Source: GCA-2687025 sp964473525 (GTDB taxonomy: Bacteria; Poribacteria; WGA-4E; GCA-2687025). Taken from it: 64,000 bases of DNA. The stretch spans positions 73,910 to 137,909 of the forward strand of contig CAYYPK010000018.1 in assembly GCA_964473525.1 (NCBI GenBank). The letters run 5' to 3'. This document shows, piece by piece, positions 44,513 through 53,477 of the stretch (its first letter is position 1; each line of letters starts with the position of its first letter). Both the position numbers and the translations under genes were made by a program. Under the pieces are notes generated by a model. The model was not told the DNA's origin, searched no databases, and saw nothing but the letters and a program-made list of their open reading frames with translations.

Positions 44513-46143
44513 TCACCATACCGGCGCGACGGCCGTCGTCACAATCCCTGCCCTGTGAGCGTACTTCGCCTCTCGACGCCGCCGGTTGGCGCCGTTGACC
44601 CCGAGCGCCTCTGCCGTACATGCGTTTCGCAGCGACGACTGCGTGGACCACTGCGTCCGCAGAGACTCCCGCATTTCCTCCTCGTTGAACCCGTACCTCG
44701 AGTCGACGACGACGCCTTCCCGATTGATGATGTAGTTGAGCGGGACGGCCGTTATCCCGGTCTCATCGCTTCTCTGGTATTCGTTCTCGAACAGATCCCA
44801 TCCCGCTGGCGTGTTGTCGCGGATGTTCGGGAAGGTCACGTCCTCCTCCTCGAGGAACTTCCGCAGCAGCGGTTCCTCGTCCGCGCAATTGAAGCCGACC
44901 ACGATTGAAGCCGACCACGATTGAAGCCGACCACGATGAGCCCGCGGTCACGGAACTCCTGATGCAGCCGCTCGAGGAGGCCGGCTTCATCGCGGGTCGA
45001 TTGGCAACCGATGCGGCCGAACGACAACAGCACGACCGACCCACGCATCGCGGAGAGGCAGATGCGCTGCCCGTCCAGCGCCGTCCGCTCGAAGTCGGGC
45101 GCGATCGCGCCGACCGGCAACCGGTTGTCCTCCTGCGACGGCTGGCGGAACTCCACCCAGTCGGCCGGCGGCTCCCACGCGAACTGGCTCTCGTCGATCG
45201 TGGAGTCGCGTTCGACGCGTACCCAGCGCTCGCGGGTGAACTGACGCTCTTCCACGTAGAGACGCTGTTCCTGCCTGCGCGGTAGCCCGTCCGCAACGGA
45301 CAGCCACAACGCCCAGACGCGCTGTCCGTCCATCAGACTGACCTCGATGACCCCGCACTCCTCGCCATCGACCGACTGTGCGCCCAGGGACGCTACACCG
45401 TCCATGCATGGCAGCATCGCGCACTTGTAGCCGTGGAAGATGCTTGGGTTCAGGATCATCGACGCGCCGATCATGCGGCTCGCATGCCAGATGGAGGTCT
45501 CGTTGGCAGCGCTCTCCTCGACCATGTAGCTGGTGTAGAGGGCGCGCTGCTGGGGTGATCCGTCGTGCCACGCGTAGGCTGGTCGTCCCCCGGGCCAGTA
45601 GCGCCAGAGCCGTGCGCCGTCGCCGACGAGCACGCCGGACACGTCGCCGTCGCTCAGCACTTCCAGTCGTGTGTATCCTGGCTTCTTGAGCCACATGCGG
45701 TATTGGCCGTCGGCCACCGTCTTCCCTCCGGCCTGCCAGAGGAATTCGCTCTTGTAGTAGAGCGAGTCGGCCTCGCGCAACGCCCGCAGCATACGGTCGA
45801 GACAGGCGTGGGCGTCCGGGTCGTCCTGGAACTGGTCGCTGGCGGGCGTGGCGTCGACATCTCGCCATCGGGGCTGTGGCGCGTCTCTGAGGTTTTGTAC
45901 GCGGAGCTTCATCTGCTCCCAGTTGTGGAAGCCATACTCTCGCGCGAGGACGAACTGCGCCTCAGCGAGGGGCAAGGACGCCGCCAGAATGGCCTCGTCA
46001 GACTCCGCTGCGAACCGGGGATGGATGTCGCGTATGCGCTCAATCGCGCTGTGATCGCTGGCGCGGTACGCCCTGTGGAGCGCCTTCGCCTGGTGGCGAA
46101 GATGCGTCAGATTGGCTTCGGATGGGAGCTGTAGGGTGGACAT
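44513..46143 (-). pseudogene. DUF2092-like and AhpC/TSA thioredoxin-fold protein, disrupted by tandem repeat
   Basis: With the repeat collapsed this is one protein of about 530 residues from the ATG at 46143 (AGAGGG ribosome site). An N-terminal helical module ('LRHQAKALHRAYRASDHSAIERI', read in parts; 'AREYGFHNWEQMKL') of the kind found on ankyrin-type proteins comes first. Next is a DUF2092/LolA-like beta domain ('LREADSLYYKSEFLWQAGGKTV' read in parts), then an AhpC/TSA thioredoxin-like domain ('VGAIAPDFERTALDGQRI', 'GSVVLLSFGRIGCQSTRDE'). In the last, the resolving-type motif is 'GRIGCQSTRDE' with a single Cys. Three copies of a 16-bp unit at 44889-44936 replace one and shift the frame after 'LIVVGFN'. 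The C-terminal part resumes as 'CADEEPLLRKFLEEEDVTFPN'. Confidence 0.78.
44889..44936. repeat. Three tandem 16-bp repeats inside a gene
   Basis: Unit TTGAAGCCGACCACGA occurs three times without mismatch. Two extra copies add 32 bases, which is not a multiple of three, so they break the AhpC/TSA-like gene; a single copy gives a continuous frame. Confidence 0.95.
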
Positions 46144-46459
46144 AGCAACCCTCTTTCCGCGTATCGCCCGACGTCCGCCAGAACGGGCTGAAAGAAGGTC
46201 ACAACATGTGCGAGACGACCGGTGGACTAAGTCCTTTCGGCGGACGCGCAGCTTCCGGGAAGCGTTGCCCGACTGATGCCCTAAGGTTGGCTGGGTGTCA
46301 AGGAAGGTCGGGCGTGGGTATTGTCTACAGGTGATGCTATTGGCAACCCGGTGGACGCCGATCTCGGTCACTCTGAGCGAAGCGAAGAGTGACAGACGGC
46401 TGAATGCGGCCCTGCCCATTGCCATCGCCTATAGGGAACACCAGGACGACCGGGCAGAG
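46144..46459. other. Intergenic stretch with a dispersed repeat
   Basis: About 316 bases between two minus-strand genes. It holds the inverted-repeat element at 46367-46393 and no coding frame that I can support. Confidence 0.5.
46367..46393 (+). repeat. Dispersed palindromic repeat, copy 1
   Basis: GTCACTCT and AGAGTGAC form a perfect 8-bp inverted repeat around GAGCGAAGCGA. A related sequence in the opposite orientation occurs at 59391-59416, sharing the core TCTGAG..GCGAAGCGA. It resembles widespread intergenic elements of uncultured bacterial genomes. Confidence 0.6.
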
Positions 46460-47491
46460 CTACTGCGGATACAAGTTGGGCCACAACTCCTGCATCTCCC
46501 GCACGTTGTCACGCGAGATGACACGGGGCTCCTGCCGGTAGAGCGGCAGCTCCGTGGCGCCATTGAGGTACACGCCGTCGGGCGCGACGGGCTCGCCATC
46601 GACTAGACCGCGCGCGACAGCTACTGCGAACGCCGCCCGCTCCGCGGGCCTACCGTCCATCTCGTAGTCGTGGACATTCTCGAGCACGAGTCGGCACGCC
46701 TCCGCTCCCGCGCCCACTCCGGCGGAAATTAGCCAGTCTGCCAGCCCGTGCGTTCGCGCGGCGAGCAGCGCCCCAGGGACGTAGTCCGTGGACGCGACGA
46801 GCAGCAGTTGCACGTTCCCGGCGTAGCTGTTCAGCTCCCGGCTGACGAACTGGAATGCGTCCGTGGGAGTCAGCGTAGATGTGTGCGAAAGCACGCGGAT
46901 GCTCGGGTTGGCGTCGAGGATGTTGTAGAAGCCTCGCGCCACGTCGCGGTCGGCGTCGCTCTGCCAGGAACCCTCGATGACGAGAGCGTTGGTAACGCCC
47001 TCGACGTTCACCCGCCGCTGCCGTCGGGCGCGCTCCAGCGCCACCGTGGCGGCGATTTCGCCAGCGTAGACTGGGGGGACCATCACGATGCCGTCGACGG
47101 AGTAGTTCTTTGGGATGGTGTCCAGAGCGATGACGGGAACGCCCGCCGCCTCGGCGTCGCGCAGCACCTCGGACGCCGCCTGCGCGTCAGAGGATGTGTA
47201 GACGAGCGCCTGCACGCCTTCTTTTTCTATGAGCTCCGAGGCGTTCAGACTCTCCTGCTCCGCGGGCGTCAACGCCAGGTCACGCTCATCGCCGTCGCGC
47301 CAAGACACGACGGCGCCGTAGCTGTCCGCATAGCTCACGACGGCGCGTCGCATTGCTTGCGCTACTGGCGTGGAGCCCGTCGGTACGAGCACCCCGACAC
47401 GGGGCCTGGGGTCGTCCTCGTCGGGACGGCAGCCCGTCCAAGCGGCCACGAGGCAGGCAGCCAGGACGAATCGCAGGACGAGCCGCGCCAT
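46460..47491 (-). CDS. Periplasmic sugar-binding (LacI/RbsB-type) protein
   Basis: A 343-residue exported binding protein of the Peripla_BP_4 type. The signal sequence ends 'LVAAWTGC', a possible though atypical lipobox with Trp at -3. The mature domain shows 'RPRVGVLVPTGSTPVAQAMRRAVVSYA' (read in parts), 'GVQALVYTSSDAQAASEVLRDAEAAGVPVIALDT' (read in parts) and 'TDAFQFVSRELNSYAGNVQLLLVASTDY' (read in parts), matching ribose/xylose-binding proteins. It would present a sugar to an ABC importer or a sensor; no matching CUT2 permease is nearby. The ATG at 47491 is placed 10 bases after the preceding gene's stop; an ATG at 47521 would overlap that gene. Confidence 0.82.
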   Translation of the reverse strand: MARLVLRFVLAACLVAAWTGCRPDEDDPRPRVGVLVPTGSTPVAQAMRRAVVSYADSYGAVVSWRDGDERDLALTPAEQESLNASELIEKEGVQALVYTSSDAQAASEVLRDAEAAGVPVIALDTIPKNYSVDGIVMVPPVYAGEIAATVALERARRQRRVNVEGVTNALVIEGSWQSDADRDVARGFYNILDANPSIRVLSHTSTLTPTDAFQFVSRELNSYAGNVQLLLVASTDYVPGALLAARTHGLADWLISAGVGAGAEACRLVLENVHDYEMDGRPAERAAFAVAVARGLVDGEPVAPDGVYLNGATELPLYRQEPRVISRDNVREMQELWPNLYPQ

Positions 47492-47501
47492 CCCGCGTTC
47501 T

Positions 47502-48281
47502 CTACCAGTCCTTCTCGACATCGTATCGCGGCGGAACCATGCTGCGGATTCGTTGCTGCTGACGGCGGTTGTCGTCGCCTCCGAACATATCAACGAGGCG
47601 CTCCGCCTCTTCCTCGGACAGGCCGCTGGGGTTCTGCGGCATGGGTTCGATGGCGCCATCTCCCTGCCGTGGGGTCGGGTTCGGCGTGTCTTCATCCGGC
47701 GCCCCTCCGACCGACATCTGGCTGCGCAGTTCTTCGAGCGCGAGTTCTAGATTGTGCTTGGCGTCCACGTCGTCCGGGTCGACGACGAGGGCCGCTTGCA
47801 GCGCTTCGGCGGCGCGCGAATACTCCCGCTCCCGGTAGAACGAGGCGCCCAAGTTGTAATACGCCGCGAATTGGAACGACGTATCAAGCTCTCCGCGGGT
47901 CGGCTCGTGCGAATGGTCGGATGGCCGCGTCTGCGATTCGGCGCCGCCTCGATTCCCATGCCCAGCGACGCGCTCGGCCGCCTGCTGCAGTTGACCGGTC
48001 GCCTTCGACGCCTCATCCTGCTTGTAGTAGGCGGAGCCAAGGTTGTAGCGCAGCCGAATCTCCTCTTGCGACGGGCGCTCCGCGTTGGCGATGGCGAGGT
48101 CATAGGCTTCCCCCGCTGCCGCGAACGCCCCGTCCGCGAAGTCCCGGTTCGCCTCCTTCACGGAAGACACCTCCATGCGGCACCCCGCGAACAGGAACGC
48201 GACTGTCATCGCCCATGCCAGTGGCATGGCCGTATATCGCCATGCCACGCGCTTTCCGTTCGGAGAGTGTTGGGCTTTCAT
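47502..48281 (-). CDS. TPR lipoprotein, BatC/BatE-like
   Basis: A 259-residue exported protein with a lipobox 'FLFAGC' near residue 34. Two or three TPR units follow ('ANRDFADGAFAAAGEAYDLAIANAE', 'RYNLGSAYYKQDEASKATGQLQQAA', 'YYNLGASFYREREYSRAAEALQAAL', all read in parts). An acidic tail comes next, with 'GLSEEEAERLVDMFGGDD' and a basic end. The layout resembles BatC/BatE TPR proteins of aerotolerance operons, but no BatA/BatB or MoxR gene is next to it. The start at ATG 48281 gives a natural n-region; ATG 48227 is a shorter alternative. It sits 10 bases upstream of the sugar-binding protein gene. Confidence 0.7.
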   Translation of the reverse strand: MKAQHSPNGKRVAWRYTAMPLAWAMTVAFLFAGCRMEVSSVKEANRDFADGAFAAAGEAYDLAIANAERPSQEEIRLRYNLGSAYYKQDEASKATGQLQQAAERVAGHGNRGGAESQTRPSDHSHEPTRGELDTSFQFAAYYNLGASFYREREYSRAAEALQAALVVDPDDVDAKHNLELALEELRSQMSVGGAPDEDTPNPTPRQGDGAIEPMPQNPSGLSEEEAERLVDMFGGDDNRRQQQRIRSMVPPRYDVEKDW

Positions 48282-48462
48282 CGGCGCGGCCCCATCCCAT
48301 GCTTCGGGCGCTGTTGACGGCGCAATATTCGGCGTGCCGCGACGTTCACCTGCTGGTATTCTGACGAAGTCATCTCCCGTGAGGCAACCCCAGACCGCGC
48401 GAGGGTGTTGCCTGCAACGGTTTCCCAAGACCCTCCGTATTGAGTAGTAAGGGGTTTGCTCA

Positions 48463-49236
48463 ATGTCGGACAGGAAGTCATCGGGGCGGGACGAGAATCC
48501 GCCGGACGCGTCTGGAGGGACACGGGAGTCAAGTATGCCGAGAACTGCACTTGCGACGAAGTCGCCGACCGGCTCAGTCGCTGTGGGACATAGGAATCAA
48601 TCGGTGAGCGTGTCTGACGGCACTCCAGATCAGGATTACTGGTGGTTACAGGCGCTGCAGCAGGGCAACGACGCCGGTCTGCAGTGGTTGCTCGATCAAT
48701 ATGGAACCTGGATATACAGCAAAGCGTATCGGATGTTGCAGAGCCATGAGGATGCCGAGGAAGCCTGGCAAGACATCTTCATGCGCGTGTGGCAGAAGAT
48801 CGACCTTTGGGATCCCGACCGTGGGAACTTCCAGTCCTGGCTGAACCAGATCGCGAAGAACGCGATCATCGACATTTTCCGCAAACGCAGCCGGGTGCGG
48901 GAAGTCCTCCAGCACGGGGAGGATGAGGGCGTCGAGGAGATGCTCCATCGCTATAAGGACGATGGACCACTGCCCGACGAACTTCTTGAAAACAAGGAGA
49001 CGCGGCAGCTCATTGAGCAAGGCCTCGAGTTGATGACCAAGAGCAACCATCGGGTCGCTTGGACGTTCCGTCACCTCGAGGGGATGAGCATCGCGGAAAT
49101 CGGCGACGCTCTTGGACAGAAGGAAAACACGGTTAAGGTGTGGATATTCCGCGGCACCCGAGAACTGAGACAGATACTGGTGAGACGAGGTTTCGACTTC
49201 GACCAGTATTCGGAGGACGGCGATGAACAGGTATGA
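48463..49236 (+). CDS. ECF sigma factor
   Basis: A 257-residue sigma factor. The first roughly 55 residues are polar and disordered. Region 2 is at 75-142 ('YRMLQSHEDAEEAWQDIFMRVW', read in parts). Region 4 is at 180-235 ('GMSIAEIGDALGQKENTVKVWIFRGTREL', read in parts). The ATG is preceded by AAGGGG. The C-terminal coding region overlaps the start of the double-FHA gene by 14 bases, so the two are cotranslated, and the FHA protein is a candidate regulator in place of a classical anti-sigma factor. Ser/Thr residues in the disordered N-terminus could be phosphorylation sites (inference). Confidence 0.88.
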   Translation: MSDRKSSGRDENPPDASGGTRESSMPRTALATKSPTGSVAVGHRNQSVSVSDGTPDQDYWWLQALQQGNDAGLQWLLDQYGTWIYSKAYRMLQSHEDAEEAWQDIFMRVWQKIDLWDPDRGNFQSWLNQIAKNAIIDIFRKRSRVREVLQHGEDEGVEEMLHRYKDDGPLPDELLENKETRQLIEQGLELMTKSNHRVAWTFRHLEGMSIAEIGDALGQKENTVKVWIFRGTRELRQILVRRGFDFDQYSEDGDEQV

Positions 49237-50263
49237 CTCAGGCGACGAATGCCGAGAGACCGAGCTCTCTGAGGCACTCGAAGCGCACGCCCGATACCGC
49301 GAAGGGAACCGCCTGACGCGCGAAGAGCAGAAGGCGCTCCATAAGTGGACCGGGGACGGCGAGTTTGAGAGCCTCAAGACGACAATTCGAGCCGTCCGCA
49401 AAGAAAAGATGCAGGGCGGCGACGAGCGTGATCCGCAGATCCAGGCGCGTGTCGCCCGGCTCAAGGAGAAGACGCTCAGGGAGTTCCGTCTCATGCAGCG
49501 ACGAGCGGCTAGCCCGATCCCAGCGGGAACGGACAGCGAACTCGTCCAGGCTTCTTACTCTGACCGTCAGGCGGCAGTGGACCAGTTCCCGTCGGCTCCG
49601 AAGCCCGTCGAGGCGGTGGACATGCCGTCGCGCACGGCGCGATCCGACAGTGTCCTGCTCTACGCGGAAGCGTTGGAGGGCGACGCGATTGAGCCGCGCG
49701 AAATCGAGATCAAGCTCTGCGAAGCTGTCTTTGGGCGAGGGCATGTAGCCTTCCGCGTCGAAGGCGATGGGCAGATCTCGCGGCGGCACACGCGTATCGT
49801 CCTGCTCGACGGCGAAGTCGTCGTGACGGACCTTGGCAGCCAGAACGGCACGCTTGTGAACGGCGAGCGCATCGCCGAACCGACGCCGATTGAGGTCGGC
49901 AACGTCGTCGAGATGGGCCGCACGAAGCTGACGCTCGAACAGGTCGAGTCCGAGACGCGTGGCTACGCGCGCGCCATCTTCTCGTCCGAAAGCGGGGACA
50001 GTTACGTCGTGGACCTGAGCGAGGTCATACTGGGCCGCGGACGCCAGGCGACCGTCAGCCTACAGGACGACAGCCGACGCCTGTCGAGGCGGCACGCCCG
50101 GCTCGACCTGTGCGACGGCAAGGTGTTCGTGACGGACCTCGAAAGCACCAACGGCGTCGTCGTGAACGCGTCGCGCATCGACGGGTCGGCTCAGATCGAG
50201 TCCGAGTCGCTGGTGCAGTTCGGCGGGGCCGAGATACGCATCGTCGGCCTGATTCGCTGCTAG
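49223..50263 (+). CDS. Double FHA-domain protein, sigma-factor partner
   Basis: A 346-residue cytoplasmic protein. The N-terminal roughly 95 residues are charged and helical. Two FHA domains follow, about 160-235 ('VFGRG', 'QISRRHTRIVL', 'DLGSQNGTLVNGERI') and about 255-340 ('ILGRG', 'RLSRRHARLDL', 'DLESTNGVVVNASRI'). The Arg, Ser and Asn residues used to hold phosphothreonine are present in both. FHA domains bind phosphorylated proteins, so this gene ties the overlapping ECF sigma gene to Ser/Thr kinase signalling, although no kinase gene is in the window. The GGAGG ribosome site lies within the sigma gene. Confidence 0.88.
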   Translation: MNRYDSGDECRETELSEALEAHARYREGNRLTREEQKALHKWTGDGEFESLKTTIRAVRKEKMQGGDERDPQIQARVARLKEKTLREFRLMQRRAASPIPAGTDSELVQASYSDRQAAVDQFPSAPKPVEAVDMPSRTARSDSVLLYAEALEGDAIEPREIEIKLCEAVFGRGHVAFRVEGDGQISRRHTRIVLLDGEVVVTDLGSQNGTLVNGERIAEPTPIEVGNVVEMGRTKLTLEQVESETRGYARAIFSSESGDSYVVDLSEVILGRGRQATVSLQDDSRRLSRRHARLDLCDGKVFVTDLESTNGVVVNASRIDGSAQIESESLVQFGGAEIRIVGLIRC

Positions 50264-50295
50264 CGGCCAACACCCATCGTGGACCGCGTGTGGTT

Positions 50296-51315
50296 ATGAC
50301 CGAAAGCGCCTATAGCGCCAGCGCCTATTTCAACGCCGCCGTCGGGGCGTATCAGCGGGGAGACTATGTCGCCTCCGCGGACTACTACCGCTCCGGTCTC
50401 GAGCTGCAGCCCGAACACACGGACGCCTACGTGGACTACGCCAAGGTGTGCGAGTTTTTGGGAGATTGGGACAACGCGCTCGCTGCGTTGGACAAGGCGC
50501 TCTTCGCGGCTCCCAAGCATGAAGCGGCTAAGCGACGCCAGCAGCGCATTCTGGAAGAACGAGGCGCGTTCGAGCAGTTGGCGGACGGACTCTACACGCC
50601 AGAAGCGCAGGAGCATCAGCACCGGTTCACCGTGACGCTCGCGGAGGGAATCCCCGCGGGAGCTGGCGACATCGCCTGCCGCGCCCTCTCCCACGCTTAC
50701 GCGGAATTCTCCGAAACCCTGGGCGTGACGCCGTCCGCGCGGATCACCGTCCATCTGTTGCCCGCTACGAGCCCCGCGCGCAAAGGGTGGCCTCTATGGG
50801 CCGCCGGCCTGGCGCAGGACAACTCCAGCATCGCTATCTTCCTGCATAACCCCACGCCCAACGCGGGGTTGTTGTGCGCGCTGCTTCGACACGAATACAC
50901 GCACATTTTGGTGCATGAGATCACGCGGGGTCGATGCCCGCACTGGGTTGACGAGGCGCTCGCCGGAGGGCTGTCCAAGCCGCTCATGCAGTGGGAAAAG
51001 GACCGCGTACGTGGCGCTGTTCAGGGCGGCTACGTGTTGCCCCTGGCGGAACTCGACATTCCCTTTACCGACCTACCGGCCGAAAGCGTTTCGCTGGCGT
51101 ACCACCAGTGCGCCGTCCTGGGTGCCTACCTCGTGGATACGTTCGGTGGCGAACTCGTGCGGAAGACGCTCGAAGCGTTGCGCGACGGTGAATCCATCTC
51201 CGACGCCATACGCGCGACTCTCGGCTCCGACGTGGCTGACGTCGAGCGACGACTCTTCGCGCCGACGTCGATCCCAGCGTCGACCGTCGAGCGCAGCGCT
51301 CGCGTGGCTGAGTAG
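50296..51315 (+). CDS. TPR protein with peptidase-MA-like metallopeptidase domain
   Basis: A 339-residue protein. Residues 8-90 are TPR units ('YFNAAVGAYQRGDYVASADYYRSGLELQPEH' and 'YVDYAKVCEFLGDWDNALAALDKALF', both read in parts). Residues about 105-310 form a gluzincin-type domain with the zinc motif in 'LLRHEYTHILVHEI' and a downstream acidic residue in 'HWVDEALAGG'. No signal peptide is seen. The ATG at 50296 is the first fitting the TPR start, though its ribosome site is poor; the longer frame to 50110 overlaps the FHA gene and is noise. It is probably in one operon with the sigma and FHA genes. Confidence 0.78.
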   Translation: MTESAYSASAYFNAAVGAYQRGDYVASADYYRSGLELQPEHTDAYVDYAKVCEFLGDWDNALAALDKALFAAPKHEAAKRRQQRILEERGAFEQLADGLYTPEAQEHQHRFTVTLAEGIPAGAGDIACRALSHAYAEFSETLGVTPSARITVHLLPATSPARKGWPLWAAGLAQDNSSIAIFLHNPTPNAGLLCALLRHEYTHILVHEITRGRCPHWVDEALAGGLSKPLMQWEKDRVRGAVQGGYVLPLAELDIPFTDLPAESVSLAYHQCAVLGAYLVDTFGGELVRKTLEALRDGESISDAIRATLGSDVADVERRLFAPTSIPASTVERSARVAE

Positions 51316-51352
51316 TCCCGCGCGGAGCTGCCCTTCTACCTACCAGGCCCAC

Positions 51353-51943
51353 CTACGGATCCGCTCGCTCGGATGGGGACGTTCCCTCCACGGAAGACCC
51401 GGGCCTCCCAGCCGACGGCAGCATCCTCAGGTGCGGGTCAGTCACCATGCGGCGCGCTATCGTCGGGTCCAACTCCACGGCTCTCACCAGCAGATCCGCA
51501 GTCGCCTCCGCGTCGCCCAACAGCGCGCGGGCCCGTGCGAGCCCATAATACGCCGCGGCATCCTTCCCATCGGACTTGAGAGCGCGTCTGTAAGCGGCTC
51601 CCGCCGCCTCCGGGTGACCTGTGTATAGGTAGCAGTCTCCCAACATGCGGCATGTAGCCGCGTATCGAGGCGCGTGCCACCAGTAGGTAGGCATACGCGG
51701 GTTGGCGTGCTCCAGGAGAGGCAGCGCGCCCGCATAGTCACCGTTCTCATGTTGGCTCTTACCGGCGGCGAACTCGTAATACCACGCTCCCCACTCGGTG
51801 GCCTGCGCAAGTTCCCGGAGTCCGACGAACCCAGCCGCAAGGAGGATCATCCCAGCGACCGTTGCTCGGACGCCCCACACGGCACACCTTCGCAGCCTCG
51901 ACTCTGAGGGTCTGGGTCTATGCACCCGCACGTGATTGTCCAT
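51353..51943 (-). CDS. Membrane-anchored TPR protein
   Basis: A 196-residue protein. A single membrane helix near 25-46 ('VRATVAGMILLAAGFVGLREL' read in parts) is followed by TPR-like helices outside the cytoplasm: 'YYEFAAGKSQHENGDYAGALPLLEHA' (read in parts), 'LGDCYLYTGHPEAAGAAYRRAL' (read in parts) and 'YYGLARARALLGDAEATADLLVRAV' (read in parts). TPRs bind protein partners; the specific role is unknown. The AGGAG ribosome site at ideal spacing confirms the start. It is convergent with the peptidase gene. Confidence 0.75.
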   Translation of the reverse strand: MDNHVRVHRPRPSESRLRRCAVWGVRATVAGMILLAAGFVGLRELAQATEWGAWYYEFAAGKSQHENGDYAGALPLLEHANPRMPTYWWHAPRYAATCRMLGDCYLYTGHPEAAGAAYRRALKSDGKDAAAYYGLARARALLGDAEATADLLVRAVELDPTIARRMVTDPHLRMLPSAGRPGSSVEGTSPSERADP

Positions 51944-52117
51944 CGGAATACTCCTGCCGAGTATGCAACTGCCTACGGTGCTACCAAGATGACTCCCCTG
52001 TCCGTAGCCGCGCCTACAGCTTGTGGCCCATGCGTTGACCGCGCTTCGCCATCGGCCATAAGATAATCCTGCCTTACGCGGGCCGTCCCGGCCCCAGGAA
52101 TCACGTGAGCTGACGAC

Positions 52118-53392
52118 ATGCCCCGACGACGTGCGGACAATCGCTCCTTTGAGCGCGCTTCATCGGCGCATCGGCGCGCCGATTGGAACCGGTCGGCGGC
52201 GACGCACGGCGCGCGGTATCCTCTGCGTCAGCCGACGCACAAGCTCGTCATACGGCGGCTGGTGCGGTCCATCCCCATCGTCGTGATTCTGCTCTTCGTC
52301 TGGAAGATCGGCTCGACGTTCCTCCAGTCGCGCGAACAGAGGATGTGGTACGCCTGCCAGAAGGTGTTCGAGGAGCACCAAATCGACCGCGTGGGCACGA
52401 TTGAGGAATACCGCGAGCGATACCCAGACGGCGCGCACGCCACGGAAGCGGCCTACTACTACGCCGTGCTAGCACACGACGTGAAGGGCTGCTCGGTCGT
52501 CGACGAAGCGTGGCAGATCACGCTCGCCCGTGGCACGCCGGAACGCCAGCTCGAGGCGGTGAGCAAGCTCGGCGAGTGCGCTACGAGAGCGGGCGAGTAC
52601 GACCTCGCCATCGGGTACTACGGGCAGGCGCTCGAACTGAACATCGACACGCCGGACACGGTTGACGCCGCATACCGCGCGGGCATGCTCTCGGAGCAGC
52701 AGGACGATATGACGAACGCGATGGCGTACTACCGCGCCGTGTGGGGACTCCCCGCGACGCGGAAGCAGCGCATCGACATCGCGCGCGGCCTGACGCGCAT
52801 TCAGTTGGGCGCCCTACGAGGAAGTCCGCCGACGCACGTCGTCCGGCCAGGGGAGGCGCTCTGGTCCATCGCGAGCAAAGCTGGGGTGTCCATGAGCGCG
52901 CTTCTGCGGGCGAACCTACATCTCAAGGACCCGAATGTCGTGCCAGTAGGTTCCATGCTCAACATCCCCATCCGCAACATCTCGCTGATCGTCAGCGTTC
53001 CAGACCGCGTGGTCTATCTGTTGCACGAAGGCGCCGTGGTTTGCCCCTTCCCCGCCGTGCTGGGCGCGGACGAGACGCCGACTCCGCAGGGCAGACTGTC
53101 CATCGTCAGAAAGGAATTCGCCCGCGCCAACCTGCCGGCGCTGGCTAGTTCCTCGGTAGGCGACGCATCGAACATCGGCGCGGGATGGCTTGGACTCAGC
53201 CGCGGCGGCTACGCCATCCACGGTGGAGCGACGGAGGCCGACCTACTCGATGCGGCCACCCCCGGGGCAGTAAGCGTGACGGACGACGCCATAGAAGCCC
53301 TGGCGGACTTCGTAACCCCCGGCACACCCGTACACATCGTGGCGTCCTCACCTGATATCGAGTGGAAGGCGCTGCCCGTTGACCTGCGCTGA
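52118..53392 (+). CDS. LysM and L,D-transpeptidase-like protein lacking catalytic Cys
   Basis: A 424-residue membrane-anchored protein. A basic N-terminus and one membrane helix (50-63) are followed by a TPR-like helical region (about 90-230). A LysM peptidoglycan-binding domain spans 239-285 ('HVVRPGEALWSIASKAGVS'). A YkuD L,D-transpeptidase fold (about 288-408) includes 'LGLSRGGYAIHGG', with His368 retained. Where active enzymes have SHGC and then Arg, this protein reads TPGA and then Ser (381-386), so the nucleophilic Cys, the His before it and the Arg after it are all absent. It probably binds peptidoglycan without cross-linking it. No strong ribosome site is seen. Confidence 0.82.
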   Translation: MPRRRADNRSFERASSAHRRADWNRSAATHGARYPLRQPTHKLVIRRLVRSIPIVVILLFVWKIGSTFLQSREQRMWYACQKVFEEHQIDRVGTIEEYRERYPDGAHATEAAYYYAVLAHDVKGCSVVDEAWQITLARGTPERQLEAVSKLGECATRAGEYDLAIGYYGQALELNIDTPDTVDAAYRAGMLSEQQDDMTNAMAYYRAVWGLPATRKQRIDIARGLTRIQLGALRGSPPTHVVRPGEALWSIASKAGVSMSALLRANLHLKDPNVVPVGSMLNIPIRNISLIVSVPDRVVYLLHEGAVVCPFPAVLGADETPTPQGRLSIVRKEFARANLPALASSSVGDASNIGAGWLGLSRGGYAIHGGATEADLLDAATPGAVSVTDDAIEALADFVTPGTPVHIVASSPDIEWKALPVDLR

Positions 53393-53477
53393 CCGGGCTT
53401 GAAGCGTCTTGGGCCACTATCTACAATCCTAGCGAGCGCGCAACGCCAAGGCTTTCGAACGACCGAGAAGGACTGCC

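Noticed and set aside
46748..48364. A 538-codon plus-strand open frame
   Set aside because: It crosses two well-supported minus-strand genes and is extremely Arg-rich, so it is a shadow.
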